DNA of 64,000 nt from Gnetum montanum (Eukaryota > Streptophyta > Gnetopsida > Gnetales > Gnetaceae). Location of the stretch: positions 98,423-162,422 of the forward strand of contig MNCI01014439.1 in assembly GCA_015680685.1 (NCBI GenBank), read 5' to 3'. The notes beneath the pieces were generated by a model. The model had not been told where the DNA came from. It did not search any database and saw only the letters and a list, made by a program, of their open reading frames with translations. Shown here piece by piece: positions 47,622-60,119 of the stretch (the first letter of the stretch is position 1; each line of letters starts with the position of its first letter). Position numbers and translations under genes: made by a program.

Positions 47622-48753
47622 TGAAGTGTTAAGAGTGATAGGATGAGACTAATGTATTAAAATCTAGCCTTGTTTCTAAAATGTTTTGAATTCTAAGCAA
47701 CCATAAGTCAACCATGACTTGACCAAGACTTATGGTAAGGATTTTTTATTATATAATGAGTTGTGGTGTTCGACTATGAGCTAACCACAAGTCATGATGC
47801 CTATAGAATTAGAGTAAAATATTTGAGGATTCCACAATGATGTCATAAGTCATGGTAAATTTTTTTTATTTTAAATGCCAACCACGAGATAACCATGAGT
47901 TAAGCTTAACACCATTACTTAACTGCTAGTCATGGTGTTCAACCATAACTAAACTATAATTTGTGCTTTACAAAAGTCATGGTTGGTAATCACAAGTGCA
48001 CTATGAGTTATGGTTTGAAGAAAGTTGATTTGTAAAATACCATGGGTTATGGTGAACTTGTGGTTTAAAAACTTGTAATACCATGAGCTAACCACAAGTC
48101 ATCATAAAACTATTCTTCTACAATAACTTGATTTTAGAAGTAAAAAATAAATAAACTTAGTATTATTAGATTCATATCGAGAAGTTCTTTTACTTGGGGC
48201 CTTAATAATCATAATACATTGTTGTAGATAGTGGTAGATTTAAGAAAATTGTAAGAAACATTTTATCTTCTATTGTGAGCCTTGAAATAAGATAAAAGAA
48301 CGTTATGATTAAGATTCACTTGATATAATGAAGATCTAAATTAAATTCCTATGGATCTTTGTAAGAATAAGATTAGATGGGATAAACAAATAATATGATA
48401 GAGAGAAACTAAAACTTATGAAGATGAATAGTCAACTTGAGAGAAAATTTTAGTAAGCTTTTATTGCTTTAAAATTAGTCAATTACATCAATTTATCACC
48501 ATGAAGTTTATAGAAAAAGATTGGTTCCATACTTAGGGTTAATAAAAAGACATTGCTCAATTATAAAAAGTGAATAATAATGTAAAAGGATGATGGATTA
48601 GGATTAAAAATAAGTACATACACCCATTAATTCATGCTAATAAAATAATTTTAGTTTGTATTCTAGCTTAATGATCACAAATGTAATCTTGTCTTTTCTT
48701 CCTTTATTTATTAGCTTGCTGAAAGATGTTTGCATAATACACTATCTCTAATA
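47622..48753 (-). mobile_element. 5' LTR of the copia element (1132 bp)
   Basis: Ends match the 3' LTR, but it is about 520 bp longer owing to an array of degenerate inverted motifs (ACCATGAGTTAACCAC and AAGTCATGGT) at about 47690-48130. Confidence 0.75.
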
Positions 48754-49682
48754 GGTATGAATTACTAATGAGTACTGACATTAATGAACACATGTTTTAC
48801 ATTGTGTGTGTATGTGTTGACTACCATAGTGTATTTATGATTAAGCATTATTAGCTATAGATTACTTGATGTACAAATTATCACAAGATTTATAAGATTT
48901 AGTTGGTCATGGTTTAGTATAAGTGATCAAGATGTATGTGTAAGTGTTTTTGGGCATAATTATATGTGGTGTGATGCATGATTGATGGTTGATATGACTT
49001 GGTTATGTCTTGATAGTGTAGCTCTAAGTCTCTAAAGATGATATTTGTTGTTATGTGTGCTTTATATGATTGTTCTACTAACATGAATATGAAATAATTA
49101 TATTATAGGTTACTTATTTTCCCCATATTCCTCTCCTCCAATATGACATCTATTAGCCATCCCATAAGATATGTGTAAAGGCTCTTCACTCATTTTTATA
49201 GTGACTACATCAAATTTAGATGATGAAGTCAATAACATCAAACATTAATAGGAATAAGAAATAAGATGAAGACTTTATTTCTTTGTTTATATATGTACTT
49301 TTATATCTATTTCTTAGAGAGATGGATCATTTTTCTTATGGACTAAGACTAGAGAGTTGTTAATATATGGTTGATAGTATGTATAGTGTATATGTTGTAT
49401 TTATGGTTGTATGTTACTTTTAATAGGCAGTTTGGTTAGCATGATTTTCTAGTTGGTTAACTAGTTGTTTAACTAGTGTATATTTTTTATGACTTATATA
49501 TATAATTTTATTAGTGTGCATCATTACCCATGCTTGAATTGCTCCATTTATCTAGTTATCATCTACTCTTATGTAGTGATTTTTGATCCATTATGCTTCT
49601 AATTAAGACATGTTTCTCCATGTACATTCATTAGAAAAATCCATCCTAAGCTTAGCTTGGAAGGGATGAGCAAGATGTTACA
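48754..49682 (+). mobile_element. 5' LTR of the Tekay-like element, second part
   Basis: Resumes after the copia insertion. It aligns with 55480-55895 up to the block TCTATTAGCCAT (49150) and then runs on to GATGTTACA at 49682. The last 500 bp has no counterpart in the visible 3' LTR, because that copy is cut by element C. Confidence 0.75.
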
Positions 49683-49685
49683 TGA

Positions 49686-49700
49686 TGATATTAGAGTAGG
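49686..49700 (+). other. Primer-binding site of the Tekay-like element
   Basis: TGATATTAGAGTAGG lies 3 bases after the LTR end. It matches the initiator-Met tRNA site TGGTATCAGAGCAGG except for three transitions (G to A, C to T, C to T). Confidence 0.75.
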
Positions 49701-49859
49701 TTATACCAATGGCATACGATAGCAGATATGTATGGGAAATGATAATACAAGGCTCAGTTACCTCAAAAGGCATGCACAACAAGTATTAGTTTAGGGAATG
49801 CTTTGACATGCATTGCATAATAATCATTTTAATTTTTTCAATACTATGTAGTAGGTGCA

Positions 49860-50480
49860 CCATCACCTCCTCCTATAGTTATCAAAGAAGTAGGAAGTGA
49901 TAGTGGTAGTGATGTTTAAAATGGTAACAATAGAGATCCATTTAGGTAACCTATCAATATAAAGCTAGTTAAACAATTCTACAAGTTAGGACCTCCTATA
50001 TTTACAAGAATTAAGTATTCAACCACAATGATAGAGTGCTTGGAAGAGTTAAGAAAGATCTTTCATATGTGAAAATGTATCTCAATACAATAGACCAAAT
50101 TAGCAATTTACTAGTTGTTTGGCATTAATGAGTGTTAGTGGAGGATCAATAAATAAATCAAGAGTTGGGTTGAACATGAGAGATCTTGGAATAATTTCAT
50201 CATCTCTTTCAATGCCAAATACATTTTCACATAGTATGTTCAAACAAAGTGGGATTAATCCTATAGGTTATATCAAGGTAATTATTCTCTAATAAAGTAT
50301 TATGTCCAATTTTCTAACTTGAGTAGTTACATTTCAAGATGTAAACTAGTGTCTAGGCTTATTTGATACTATTTTAGACCATTGAAAAAATATTTTGAGG
50401 CTATAAATAATTGATGATAAGAAAGTAGAAATTAAAACATATCTAATATTGATGTGATTGAATCTAATTTCTTCTTATAT
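49860..50480 (+). pseudogene. Gag remnant of the Tekay-like element
   Basis: Frames near 49970-50080 read FYKLGPPIFTRIKYSTTMIECLEELRKIF, shown here in part as FYKLGPP and ECLEELRKIF. This is the gag N-terminal core (F.KL.PP.F.G...A..WL.E..KIF). Many stops follow. Confidence 0.6.
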
Positions 50481-50519
50481 TTTTTAGCGAATGCTCTAGA
50501 GGAGGCATAGCTACTATAG

Positions 50520-51770
50520 GACATCAATGTACCATGTAGAGACTATGGAGATTAATCAAATGTTAGTAGTACAAGAGTCTCCAAATGAGTATTATTCAAA
50601 TTATTTTAATTTTCCACTTAGGAGAAAGGTTGAGTATATGATTGAGCTCAAGCCTAGTATTAAGTCTATCATTAAGGCTCCTCAGGATTTCTCCATCAAA
50701 GTTGGAAATATTTAAAAATATAGCTATAGACATTAATGGAATTGGAACATTCTTCATCTTAATGCTTCTTATTTGAATTCTCTAGTATTTTTTGTCACAA
50801 AGAAGGATTGGAGTTTATGGTTATGCTTCAATTATAGGTAGCTATATCAAGTGATTGTGAAGAATAAGTATGCTTTACCACACATTAATGACTTATTTGA
50901 TTAGCTTCAAGAAAGTTATATATTCTTGAAGATTGATCTTAAGACAAGATATTAATAGGTGTGAGTTCAAAGGTAGGATGTCTTAAAGAACAGTTTCAAT
51001 ACCTATTATAGTCATTATGAGTTATTGGTTCTTATGTTCAACTTATTAAATGCACAACTAGCGTTTATGCATGTGATGAATAGTGTGTTGTGATCTTACA
51101 TGGATTAGTTTATAATCATCCTTGTAGATGACCTCTAAATTTACTCTTCAAATGAGAAATGTCATGTAGAGCATCTACAAAAGATGTTATAGATATTATT
51201 GGAATATCAATTATATGTCCAACCATTCAAGTATTTTTTTTCTAGTAGTTAGAGATCTATTTTTTTGAACATGCTATATTAGGAGTTGGAATTTCTATTT
51301 ATTTGTTCAAGATTATTGTAGATCATACTTGGTCAATTCCATAGTTTGTAGCAAAGGTCTAGAACATAGGTTTGGAAAGCATTTCCCTAGCATGGCTTCA
51401 CCTTTATTTTTAATGGAAAGGAAGAAGATTAGATTTACTTGAAGCTCAACTTTTTAGATTGCTATTGATGAGTTGAGGTAGAGATTTGTGAATACTCCTA
51501 TATTTATTTCTCAAACTCTAAGAGGTCCTTATGATGAATTTTTAGATGCATTTGAAAATGGATTTGAATGTGCTCTAATGCAAGAGGATTAGGTAGTAGA
51601 ATATGATTTTCATTAGTTGAGACCTCATGAGACTCATTATCTAGTACATGATTTGGAGTTGAATGTGGTGGTCTTTACTCTAAAGATTTGATGACACTAT
51701 TCTTATTATAGCATATGATTATTTTGATTAATCATAATAGGCTTTAGTATCTTCCAGCAACATAGAAGGG
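50520..51770 (+). pseudogene. RT and RNase H remnant of the Tekay-like element
   Basis: RT start: FNFPLRRKVEYMIELKPSIK near 50600 (FP..R.VE..IDL.PG..P). YIFLKIDLKTRY near 50920 matches YFSKIDL.SGY. RNase H: PIFISQTLRGPYDEF near 51500, ECALMQED, LRPHETHYLVHDLELNVVVF near 51620-51680, the conserved LRPHE.NY.THDLELAAVVF block. Stops occur throughout and the YVDD box is not readable. Confidence 0.8.
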
Positions 51771-52019
51771 TGAAACTAGTAGCTAATTTTAACCTCACCA
51801 TTATATATTAGCTTAGTAGAACTAACTAGATAGGAAGTACATTGAGAAAGATAGCTAGTATACTTACTAGTTTGATCATCGAGCCTGATCTACATGATAC
51901 CTTATGGGAGCATTAGTAGTAACTTTCATAATATAGAAATTTAGAACAAGAGGTTATAAATTATGGATAATTTATAGTTAATGTATAGGATGTATTGTAA
52001 AAATATAGTAAGATATGTG

Positions 52020-53330
52020 TTACAATGGCTCTATAATTCTAGCTTATGCATGAAGTGCATATGAGGAGGTACATCTAGGAAATGATAAGATGTACCAAAT
52101 CCAAAGAAAATGTGTTGGTCTCTTGGTATGAAAAAGGATATCAATGACTATTTTTCCTAATTTCTGTTGTGCTAGCAAATGAAGATCCAACATCATAAGC
52201 CTAGTGGTTATTTCTATTTCTATGATATTCTATAATGAAAATGGGAGACTATAAACATGTATTTTATTGTTAAGTTTCCTCATTCAAGGAGTATCCATGA
52301 TTCTATTTACATGATTTTAACTTTATTAACGAAGTATGAACATTTCATTATCACTCAAGATATAGTAAGTGTAAAGGAGACTACCTAATTAAACATAGAA
52401 AAGATTATCTATTTACATTGTATATCATAGAAGATCATTAGTGAACAAGATCATAGCTTTGTATTTAAATCATGTAGGGCATTCTAGTGAGATATGGATA
52501 CTAAATTAAATATGTTTTTATCTTTTCATCTTTAGATTGATGGGTAGATAGAACATGTAAATTAGATCCTAGAGGATATGTTAAGAGTGAGTACTCTGAA
52601 GTATCGAGATAGATGAAATTGGATGTTACCCCTAGCAATATTTACTTATAATAAGATCTATTATGAGATTTTTCATTTAGCTCCCTATGAGGTTTTATAT
52701 GATAGACCTTACAAGACTCCATTATATCAGGATACCATAAAGGATGAATAGGTTGTAAACACTAATATGATGTTGTAGACTATAGAACAAATTTAAGTGA
52801 AATGAAATTGACTAAAAGTATCCCAAGATAGATTGGTAGCCTATGTTAATTGGTGTAGGAGACCACTAGAATTTTTATTTGATGATCATATGTTACTCTA
52901 TGTTTCTTCCCTCAAGAACTTGATGCAGTTCAACTAGAAGGAAAAGTTAACAGCAAGGTATGTGTGTCTCTTTAAGATATTGTAATGAATTAGTAGGATG
53001 GCATTTCAATTAGCCCTACCATTACAATTATCAAATGTGCATTATTTTTTTCATGTGTTCATGTTGAGGAGATATGTGCTAAATAAGTAGCATGTAATTG
53101 CTTTGGCAGATGTGCAATTACAACCAAACATATTCCATGTAGAAAGGCTAGTGTAGAATGTTGACAAGATGGTCTACCAATTATGTATTAGGGAACTACT
53201 AATGGTAATGGTATTATGATAGAAACATTGTATGTATGAGGTTTCATGGGAGATTGAGATAAATATGTAGGTAGAAAATTTGATAATCTTTTAGAAGAAA
53301 TATTCTTAAGTGAAGAAGAGCATTATTCCT
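52020..53330 (+). pseudogene. Integrase and C-terminal region of the Tekay-like element
   Basis: Core: LEDMLRVSTLKYRD and FTYNKIYYEIFHLAPYEVLY near 52570-52700 (LEDMLRACVLDF, Y.NSYH.SI.MAP.EALYG). C-terminus: FQLALPLQLSNVHYFFHVFM near 53010-53070 (YRLALPPELS.VHNVFHVSMLRKY) and YEVSWEIEINM near 53240 (EATWE.E..M), a chromodomain-like position. These support the Tekay/Del assignment. Confidence 0.8.
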
Positions 53331-53380
53331 CATGGTAGGACCTTGTAGTATTAAGTTATAGTTAATTATGTGTGGTTAGA

Positions 53381-55901
53381 TGTAATGGGACTTATGAAGA
53401 AAAGTAGTTAAATGTAATATTATTATGATATATTGTTTAAGTTCTTGATGACATGTGTCTATATGTATATGATTTCCATGAGCATAAGAATTAATCTTAT
53501 GAAATATATTGGAAAAATGTTTATGACTATTAGGAAAAGAGATTGTATGAGTTATAAGGAATAAGCATATATGTGTCATAACATTTTCTTGATATATGAT
53601 ATTACGCATGATGATGGTGTGGTCATGTTTTCTATGTCTAGTTATGGGTATGTGATGTTATTATTATGATATGAGCATAATAAGTTATTTGGATGTTCAA
53701 TTGGATTTTCCTCTAGAGTCCTAGTATGATGGTATGAGATGTGAGTCTTAAGAATATTAATTGGGACATGGAAAAAATAAAGGAACTTATAAAATTATAA
53801 TTTAAAATGTTAAATTTAAAATAATAAAAGTTATATTTAGTATTATGTTAAAAAAAAATTATTTTTATTATCATCTTCTAATCAACCATACCTTTTAAAT
53901 TTCTAATGTAACTCTCCTTTTCTACATTCTCCTTTTCTTATGATAGATTTTGGTAGTTTTTAGACCATTGTGAAGCTAGTCCTAGGAAGGTTATAATTTG
54001 GAAGTATTAATTTATGTTCTAGTAGGCATATAATGGATTTTTGATTGATTTGGTACCTTGTTGCAGTTATTTTAAATTTAACAGGTTCAAGTGATTCAAT
54101 GTGTAGTTTTTACCTTTCTCTCATTTTCCTATTTTGAATTATTATACAAGCATATGGATGAAAATTTTTGTAATGGTTAGAAATAAAAATGCATGTTGTG
54201 GTTTTTTTCATATGCATTTTTGTAGTTACTATGATAATTTACATGATTGGAAAATGAATGCATTTGATATGGACTTTATTAACATGATCTAGAGTAATTG
54301 GACTTGTAGATTATTGAGGTTCCAATAGGACTTGAATATAATAAGTATAATAATTAGATGTTATTTTTTTTCTTATTTTGTGATTTATTTTATTATTTTT
54401 TTCTTGGAAATTTCTATCACAGTGTAGGTCACACTAAGGTAATGGTTTAGTTGCAGTAGGGTTTTGTAGGGGGTGTGGGTTGTAGTGTCATCATGATTGT
54501 GGATTTCTATAAGAATGTAAGTTGCAAAATCCTTATGGTGAAATTACAATGGATTTTAGAAATTTTTAAGAGTCATGGAAAGCACATGGCTTCATCACAG
54601 TGGTAAGAGTTAGTATCTACAAGTCATAATACAAATGCAATAGGGTTATGATGCTAATTTCTTATTTTTCTATCCCCATTTTAGCACATAAGATGAGTCT
54701 TGATTAGTTCATGGTGTGCTCATGATGAAGGACATGATCTAATTGCAATCCATGAAAAATTTTAATAAAGAATTAAAAAAAGGTATACAATCAAAAATTT
54801 AATTGTAATAGAAAGTAAACTTTGTTTATGGCACTAGAATAGTGTGACATGAAAAAGAGTTAGTATGAGTACCTTAAGATAGGCTTCTATGTATATGATG
54901 AGTTGTGTATGATCTTGGGTTGATTTTCTAACGTATAGGTTGCTTGAATATAGTTTTATCTATTTGATGTTCATTATGCATATGTTTGGGTAATTTGATT
55001 TGACATGTTAGCTAGGTATTGGCATGCTATAACTTGAGTTTAGGATGATGCATGTATCATGAGTTGCTTGTAATTATTAGGAATGATATGAAATGATCTA
55101 GCAATGTATGTAGCATCATTTTATTATGATCATGAGGCATGATATGATACATTATAATGTTCCAAATATCACACATTTCTTGTAATTATTAAGTGGATGA
55201 AATTTACATGAGAATGTGGATCATTTTGTGGTGATGTATCCTAGAAGTATTGGGATGATTCTTGATGAGATGCATTAGAAAGGATTTTGTTGTAGTTCTT
55301 ATCTTGAGAATGAAAGATCATGGAATGATTTCTATAAGTGGTATAAGGTCTATGAGAGTGGTAGAGGTGCCTAGAACAATCCTCCAAAAGGATAGTAGCT
55401 TGGAACTACAAGTTAGAGAGTACCAACATTGGTAGTAATAATAAGACAAATAAAAAGCCTATACACATGGATTAGTGATGAGTACTCATTTCAAAAAACA
55501 TATGCTTTACATTGAGTGTGGATGTATTAACATTCATAGAAAATTTATGATTGAGCATTATTAGGTACAAATTACTTGAGCTATAATTTCCCACAAGATT
55601 TGGAGAATTTATTTGGTCATAGTTTAGTATGACTATGTTCTAGTATGATTAGGTTATATGTGAGAGTCTTATTTGACATTATCTAATATTGTGTATTCCA
55701 TGATCAACAATTGATATAACTTAATTGATGACTTGATTATGTGGTGGTAAGTCTCTAGGGATAATTTTAATTACTATGTATGCCTGATATTATACTTTCA
55801 CTTTCATGAACATGGATTAACCATGTTGTAAGATATGTATTTTTTTCCCATTCCTCTCCTCCAACATGATGTCTATTAGCCATTCTATAGGGTTTTTGTA
55901 A
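53381..55901 (+). mobile_element. 3' LTR of the Tekay-like element, truncated by element C
   Basis: Starts TGTAATGGGACTTATG. Collinear with the 5' LTR, including the site where the copia element sits in the other copy. Similarity stops at about 55895, right where element C begins. No coding content. Confidence 0.75.
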
Positions 55902-57671
55902 TGTTAAATTCCAAATTTTAATTTAACATAATCCATAAGTAAATTACACATAACTTAATACTTGGGCATGTAACATCATAATGCTTATAACCTATGAAAA
56001 TAAATCATCATAAGAATTATAAAACGTAAACCAAAATGCATGGAAAAAATCAGAAATTCACATGAAGTACATAAATTAACAAATTTCATAACCATAAACC
56101 AAAGCTCATAATTAAATACAATTTTTTTTATAAATTCATAATCTCAAAGGAGAGTTGACATTATCCATCAATGCAAAAGTTTAAGTACATAAGGTTCATC
56201 ATAACATAAATCTCAACAAAAAATTGAATCTAAAAATAAAAAAGAAATTTCATTGATCATGCTTCATCATCATCAAGCTTCTAGGTTGCTGGAAGAAACA
56301 AGGATTCTTAGCCAAAGGTAGCCTCAACTCCAAATCCCCTAGGGCCTCCAAAAAGAAAAATGGAATTAAAGGTGCCTTGGATGGTCTAGTAGATCACCTA
56401 GGGACTTACGAGGATGTACAAGGGGGTGTAATGCAAGTATAAAATATGAAAATCTATGAAACAATGCACTAAAATATAACAATTAGATATGAAATTGTAC
56501 ACAATATGAAATCATAAATTTCATTAAATGAACAAAGAATGAGTTCAAAGATGTTTACAAAATTGGCACCCAAGAGGGGAACAAAAGGGGGTTCACTTGG
56601 GTTGGGGTTCAGAGTCCATTGAAGCCATAATCAACTCCATGATCTAGTAGATCTACAACTCCTGATATCGAACCTCCTTTCTCTCCTCCTTAGATCTATA
56701 ATGTTGTTTGATGCTGGGGGTTATGGAAATGTGAAGGATTGGGATGGCCAAGGTACACCATGTTGGGATTTGATGATCCTAGGGTGTAATGTTGATGCAA
56801 AAAACTCACAAATCCAAAACATGGAAATAGGGTAACACGTTGTAGTGGGATCCACATTTCTAGGCACCAAGGAGCTACATTTTTGCCAAGGAATTAAGAT
56901 CTCTTGGATGTTAAAATGCCAAGGGTGCTGAATTGTAAAAGTGTGGAACCTTGACATGATGCCTAGGTATGGTTTCTATAGGGTTATGGCCATGATTCAT
57001 GTTCCAAATTGGTTGCAAATGGCTAATATGATTAGATACAAATTAGCTGCCAATGGTTGACATGATTAGCTATATTTAAGTAATTAGCTTCCAATGGCTA
57101 CCAAATTACTAAAATATAGCTACCATGTTCAAGGGGTAGGTGAGGTTCACCCCCATGCATCCTAGTTGTCGGCCATCTCTATGTTGTTTGACCTCCTCAC
57201 ACTAGGGGGGAAGACTGGCAACGTTGAGTAGGGATGAATGGTCAATGTTGGGGGTGAGGGTATATCCCCTCTAGGATAGCTCACCCCCCTTTTGAAGGTG
57301 GGGAGTAGGTGAATTCAACTCCCCTTTCACTCCATGTTGGCATTGAAGTCTCTTAGCTATCTTACCCCCCTGCATGGGGTGTGTTAGTGTAGAGAAAAGA
57401 ATACCCCCTATAAAACCCATAAAATTACAATTTTTGGCATTCCAAAAGGCATTTTTGACTTCCCAATCAAAAATATAGATACTAGATGACTTTTTTCACT
57501 TGGGGAATGAGGCTTTTGTTACTTATGAAGCATTTTTCAGTCCCACAAGTATCAAACATATGAGATTGCCCCTTTATGGGTTACAAATTTCATATTTATG
57601 ATAAAGCATTACCTTAGGTTTCATGGGATGGAATTACAAAGGTTTCACCATGAAATTTTGGTGGTGTTTCA
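55902..57671 (-). mobile_element. 3' LTR of element C (1.77 kb)
   Basis: Minus-strand start TGAAACACCACC at 57671, end GGAATTTAACA at 55902. It contains a U5 block CCTTGGATGGTCTAGTAGATC (56375) that matches A and B, a decayed TATA (CCCTATAGAAACC, about 56978-56990) and several C-run/G-run dyads at 57140-57380. The low edge is inferred from the Tekay break point. Confidence 0.65.
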
Positions 57672-57695
57672 TTGGTCCCTCTTTGTTGGTATTTA
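57672..57695 (-). other. Polypurine tract of element C
   Basis: Minus strand ACCAACAAAGAGGGACCAA abuts the LTR start at 57671, the same block as at 526 and 21509. Confidence 0.75.
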
Positions 57696-58114
57696 GAGGT
57701 TTGACCCAAGAGGCATCAACAAAGAATACAAAACATCACTAAAAGTCCACCATCAATGTTCCCTCTCTGTGCTTGATCCAGTCATGTCAAATCATGTTGA
57801 AGACTACATGTGATGATGGGATTGGATTATTATTGAGTAATGATTATGGTAGTTATGGAGATGATCATGGAGGCTAATAGTGTATTACAAGTGTTGCCAT
57901 CATGGGAGTAGCATTTTACAGACATATTTTGAAGTGTTGGTCACTCAGCAAATGCGTTTGAGGCACCAACTAGTTTGCTCTAAACATTTTTTGGCCATTT
58001 GGATTCAATGAGTTTTTGAATATTTGGCTCATTGGAAATTTGCTTCCCCTATTTTCTTTTGTGAGGTGAGACCTTCACTAGGTTTTATTACAATGGTTGG
58101 TTTAACATAGTTTT

Positions 58115-58245
58115 CCTATTAAGTGAGTTGTGTTACACTCAACAGACTTGAGAGTTATCCCATCAAACAAGATGTGTTATGCTCAATGGACTTAATGGTT
58201 TTCCCACTGAATGAATTGTATTATATCCAAGCTAACTTGAGGATG
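58115..58245. repeat. 44-bp tandem repeat, 3 units
   Basis: Units start at 58115, 58159 and 58203 with CCTATTAAG, CCCATCAAAC and CCCACTGAAT, and share GTGTTA.(A/G)CTCAA. In the 3' internal region of C. The rest of 57700-58600 has no recognisable gene. Confidence 0.7.
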
Positions 58246-58609
58246 GAGAATGCTAAGGACATATCATATAACTATAGTTCATGAGTGGCAAACATGAGTT
58301 AACATTGTTGCTTGAGGTATGGAAGACTATAATTAGGCTATAGGGCTTGGCTCAAGGAGTGTCTTAGAGGAAGAGCAATGGTATAAGCACTCTTTACATA
58401 GTAGGAAAAACTCACTAAATCTTGCACATTGAGGTCATATGGTGATTTTCTACCATAATGAGTTGCACCTTTGCGATGGTTTTAGGATTCATCCTGTAAA
58501 CACAACTCCAAGAGGATAAGAAAACTAGGTAAGCAAAGCATGTTAAATCATTACAATTCATATATAGAACATGTGGAGAATAAAATCAAGTCCCCTAGGT
58601 TACCAATGT

Positions 58610-58790
58610 TGCTAGTTTAAGTCCATGAGAAGTTGCAGTACTAGTTTTAGGTACTAGTAGGCTATTTTGTTACCATTCTTAGGCCCTAGTAGGCCATGTT
58701 TCTGATTTAAGGCCTCGACATGCCATAACATCATTTTATGGCCTCAATAGGTCATGATTCTTGTTTAAGGGCTTAGTAGGCCATTCTAGA
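58610..58790 (-). repeat. Hairpin-unit array after integrase (C)
   Basis: About five degenerate units with CTAGTTTTAGG or GATTTAAGG and stems such as GGCC-CTAGTA-GGCC. Same position as 2095-2430 and 22880-23245. Confidence 0.65.
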
Positions 58791-58829
58791 GGAAACTCAC
58801 TAGTTGATGACCATTAACTACATGTAATA

Positions 58830-59900
58830 TGGTATTAGATAGGAGTGATTAACTAGATTGGCCATCTTATTTCCATCCATATCAGCTACTCATGGACAAC
58901 TTTGAGAACAAGGTCAGCTTCCTTGATCTTATGCTTGGTCAAATTATGGTGGTGTTTTCATTTCTACCTCTCTTAATAACATTTAATGTGATCAAGCACT
59001 TGCATACATTGCTCCTCCACTGATTCTAGGGCCACCATCTGTAGCTCCTTATTTCGGTCATTGTTGATGTAGTCAATTAAGGTTACCCAAAGTGATGGCA
59101 CCTACAAGTCAAGAGGTAATATAGCTTTAGGACCATAAACTAAGCTCTAAGTGGTTGCTCTAGTTTTCATGTGATAGGTTGTTTTGTAGGCCCATAGTGC
59201 ATGGACAAGTTGCTCATGCCATTTATGCCTACTATTATTTAGCATAATCTTTAACAAGCTGATAATGATGGATTTGTTGCTTTCTTCTACTTGTCCATTC
59301 ACCTGAGGATAGTAAGGCCAAGGGAAAGAATGTTTAATGCCTAGGTTATGAAAAAAATATTTTGTTTCGTGGCTATTGAATTGTGGTTCATTATCTATAA
59401 TTATGGTCATGCGTATGTCAAAATAGGCTACAATGTTATCTAAGATAAATTTGCAAACTTGTTTGGATGTAGTCTTCCTTAAGAAAATAGTCTCAACCCA
59501 CTTCATAAAGTATTCGGTTGCCATGCTAATGAAGCTACAACTTACAAAATACTTGGGTGTTATAGGTCGGATGATATCCAACCCCCATCGTTGAAATGAC
59601 CAAGTGATCTAAGTAGTATGCAACTCTGTTGGCGATACATGTATGAGGTTACTATGTCATTAGCACATGTCACAATGCTTAACCTTTTGCATGCAGTCAC
59701 TTTCCATATGGAACCAATAGTAACATAATCACCTAGTCTTAGTAGCCATGGCTCTTCGTCCTATATGTCCTTCATGAACACCTTTGTGAACCTCCTCTAG
59801 GACTATTCTATCTTTAGTTTTACTTGAGAACTTTAGTAATATACCATCATAGGATTGTCAACATAATGTGTTATCACCTATGATGACATATTGCTTCAAT
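58830..59900 (-). pseudogene. Integrase (element C)
   Basis: The 144-codon frame 59147-59581 has MDIIRPITPKYF (first Asp), FMKWVETIFLRKTTSKQVC, IIIDNEPQF (second Asp), YYPQVNGQVEESNKS (Glu), HALWAYKTTYHMKT. The DDE triad is readable. The C-terminus near 58850 reads DMDGNKMANLVNHSYL. The zinc region lies at 59600-59800 with stops. Confidence 0.8.
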
Positions 59901-60119
59901 ATTTTTCATACAACATCCTTTTGGGCAGTAGTCAGGCCTTATGATGACTCAACATGTATAAGCTAAAATTTCATATCATCATACCATTCTCTAGCAGGAG
60001 TCACATGGACAATGGGTACAAAGGTATCCTTAGTGTTTTGTGTGATGGGAACAACCCAACCTATGGTTAAGATGGACAACTTACTAAACACATTTAGCAT
60101 TACTGAGAACTAATGTTGA

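Larger units (their letters stand above)
42926..48753 (-). mobile_element. Ty1/copia element, 5.8 kb, nested in the Tekay LTR
   Basis: Bounded by 3' LTR 42926-43539 and 5' LTR 47622-48753, with target duplications GGCAT (42921-42925) and GGTAT (48754-48758), one mismatch. The Tekay 3' LTR at about 55460-55500 shows the empty site. Minus-strand order: LTR, primer site, gag with zinc knuckle, pre-integrase, integrase, RT, RNase H, LTR, the copia order. Heavily decayed. Confidence 0.85.
40836..55901 (+). mobile_element. Old Tekay/Del-like Ty3/gypsy element, with nested insertions
   Basis: 5' LTR (40836-42925 plus 48754-49682), primer-binding site (49686-49700), gag-pol (about 49860-53330), 3' LTR (53381-55901, truncated). 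The two LTRs share long matching stretches (40870 region with 53420 region; 49130 with 55850). Integrase/C-terminal motifs fit the Tekay/Del chromovirus branch. All frames carry many stops. The 5' LTR is split by the copia element and the 3' LTR by element C. Confidence 0.8.
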
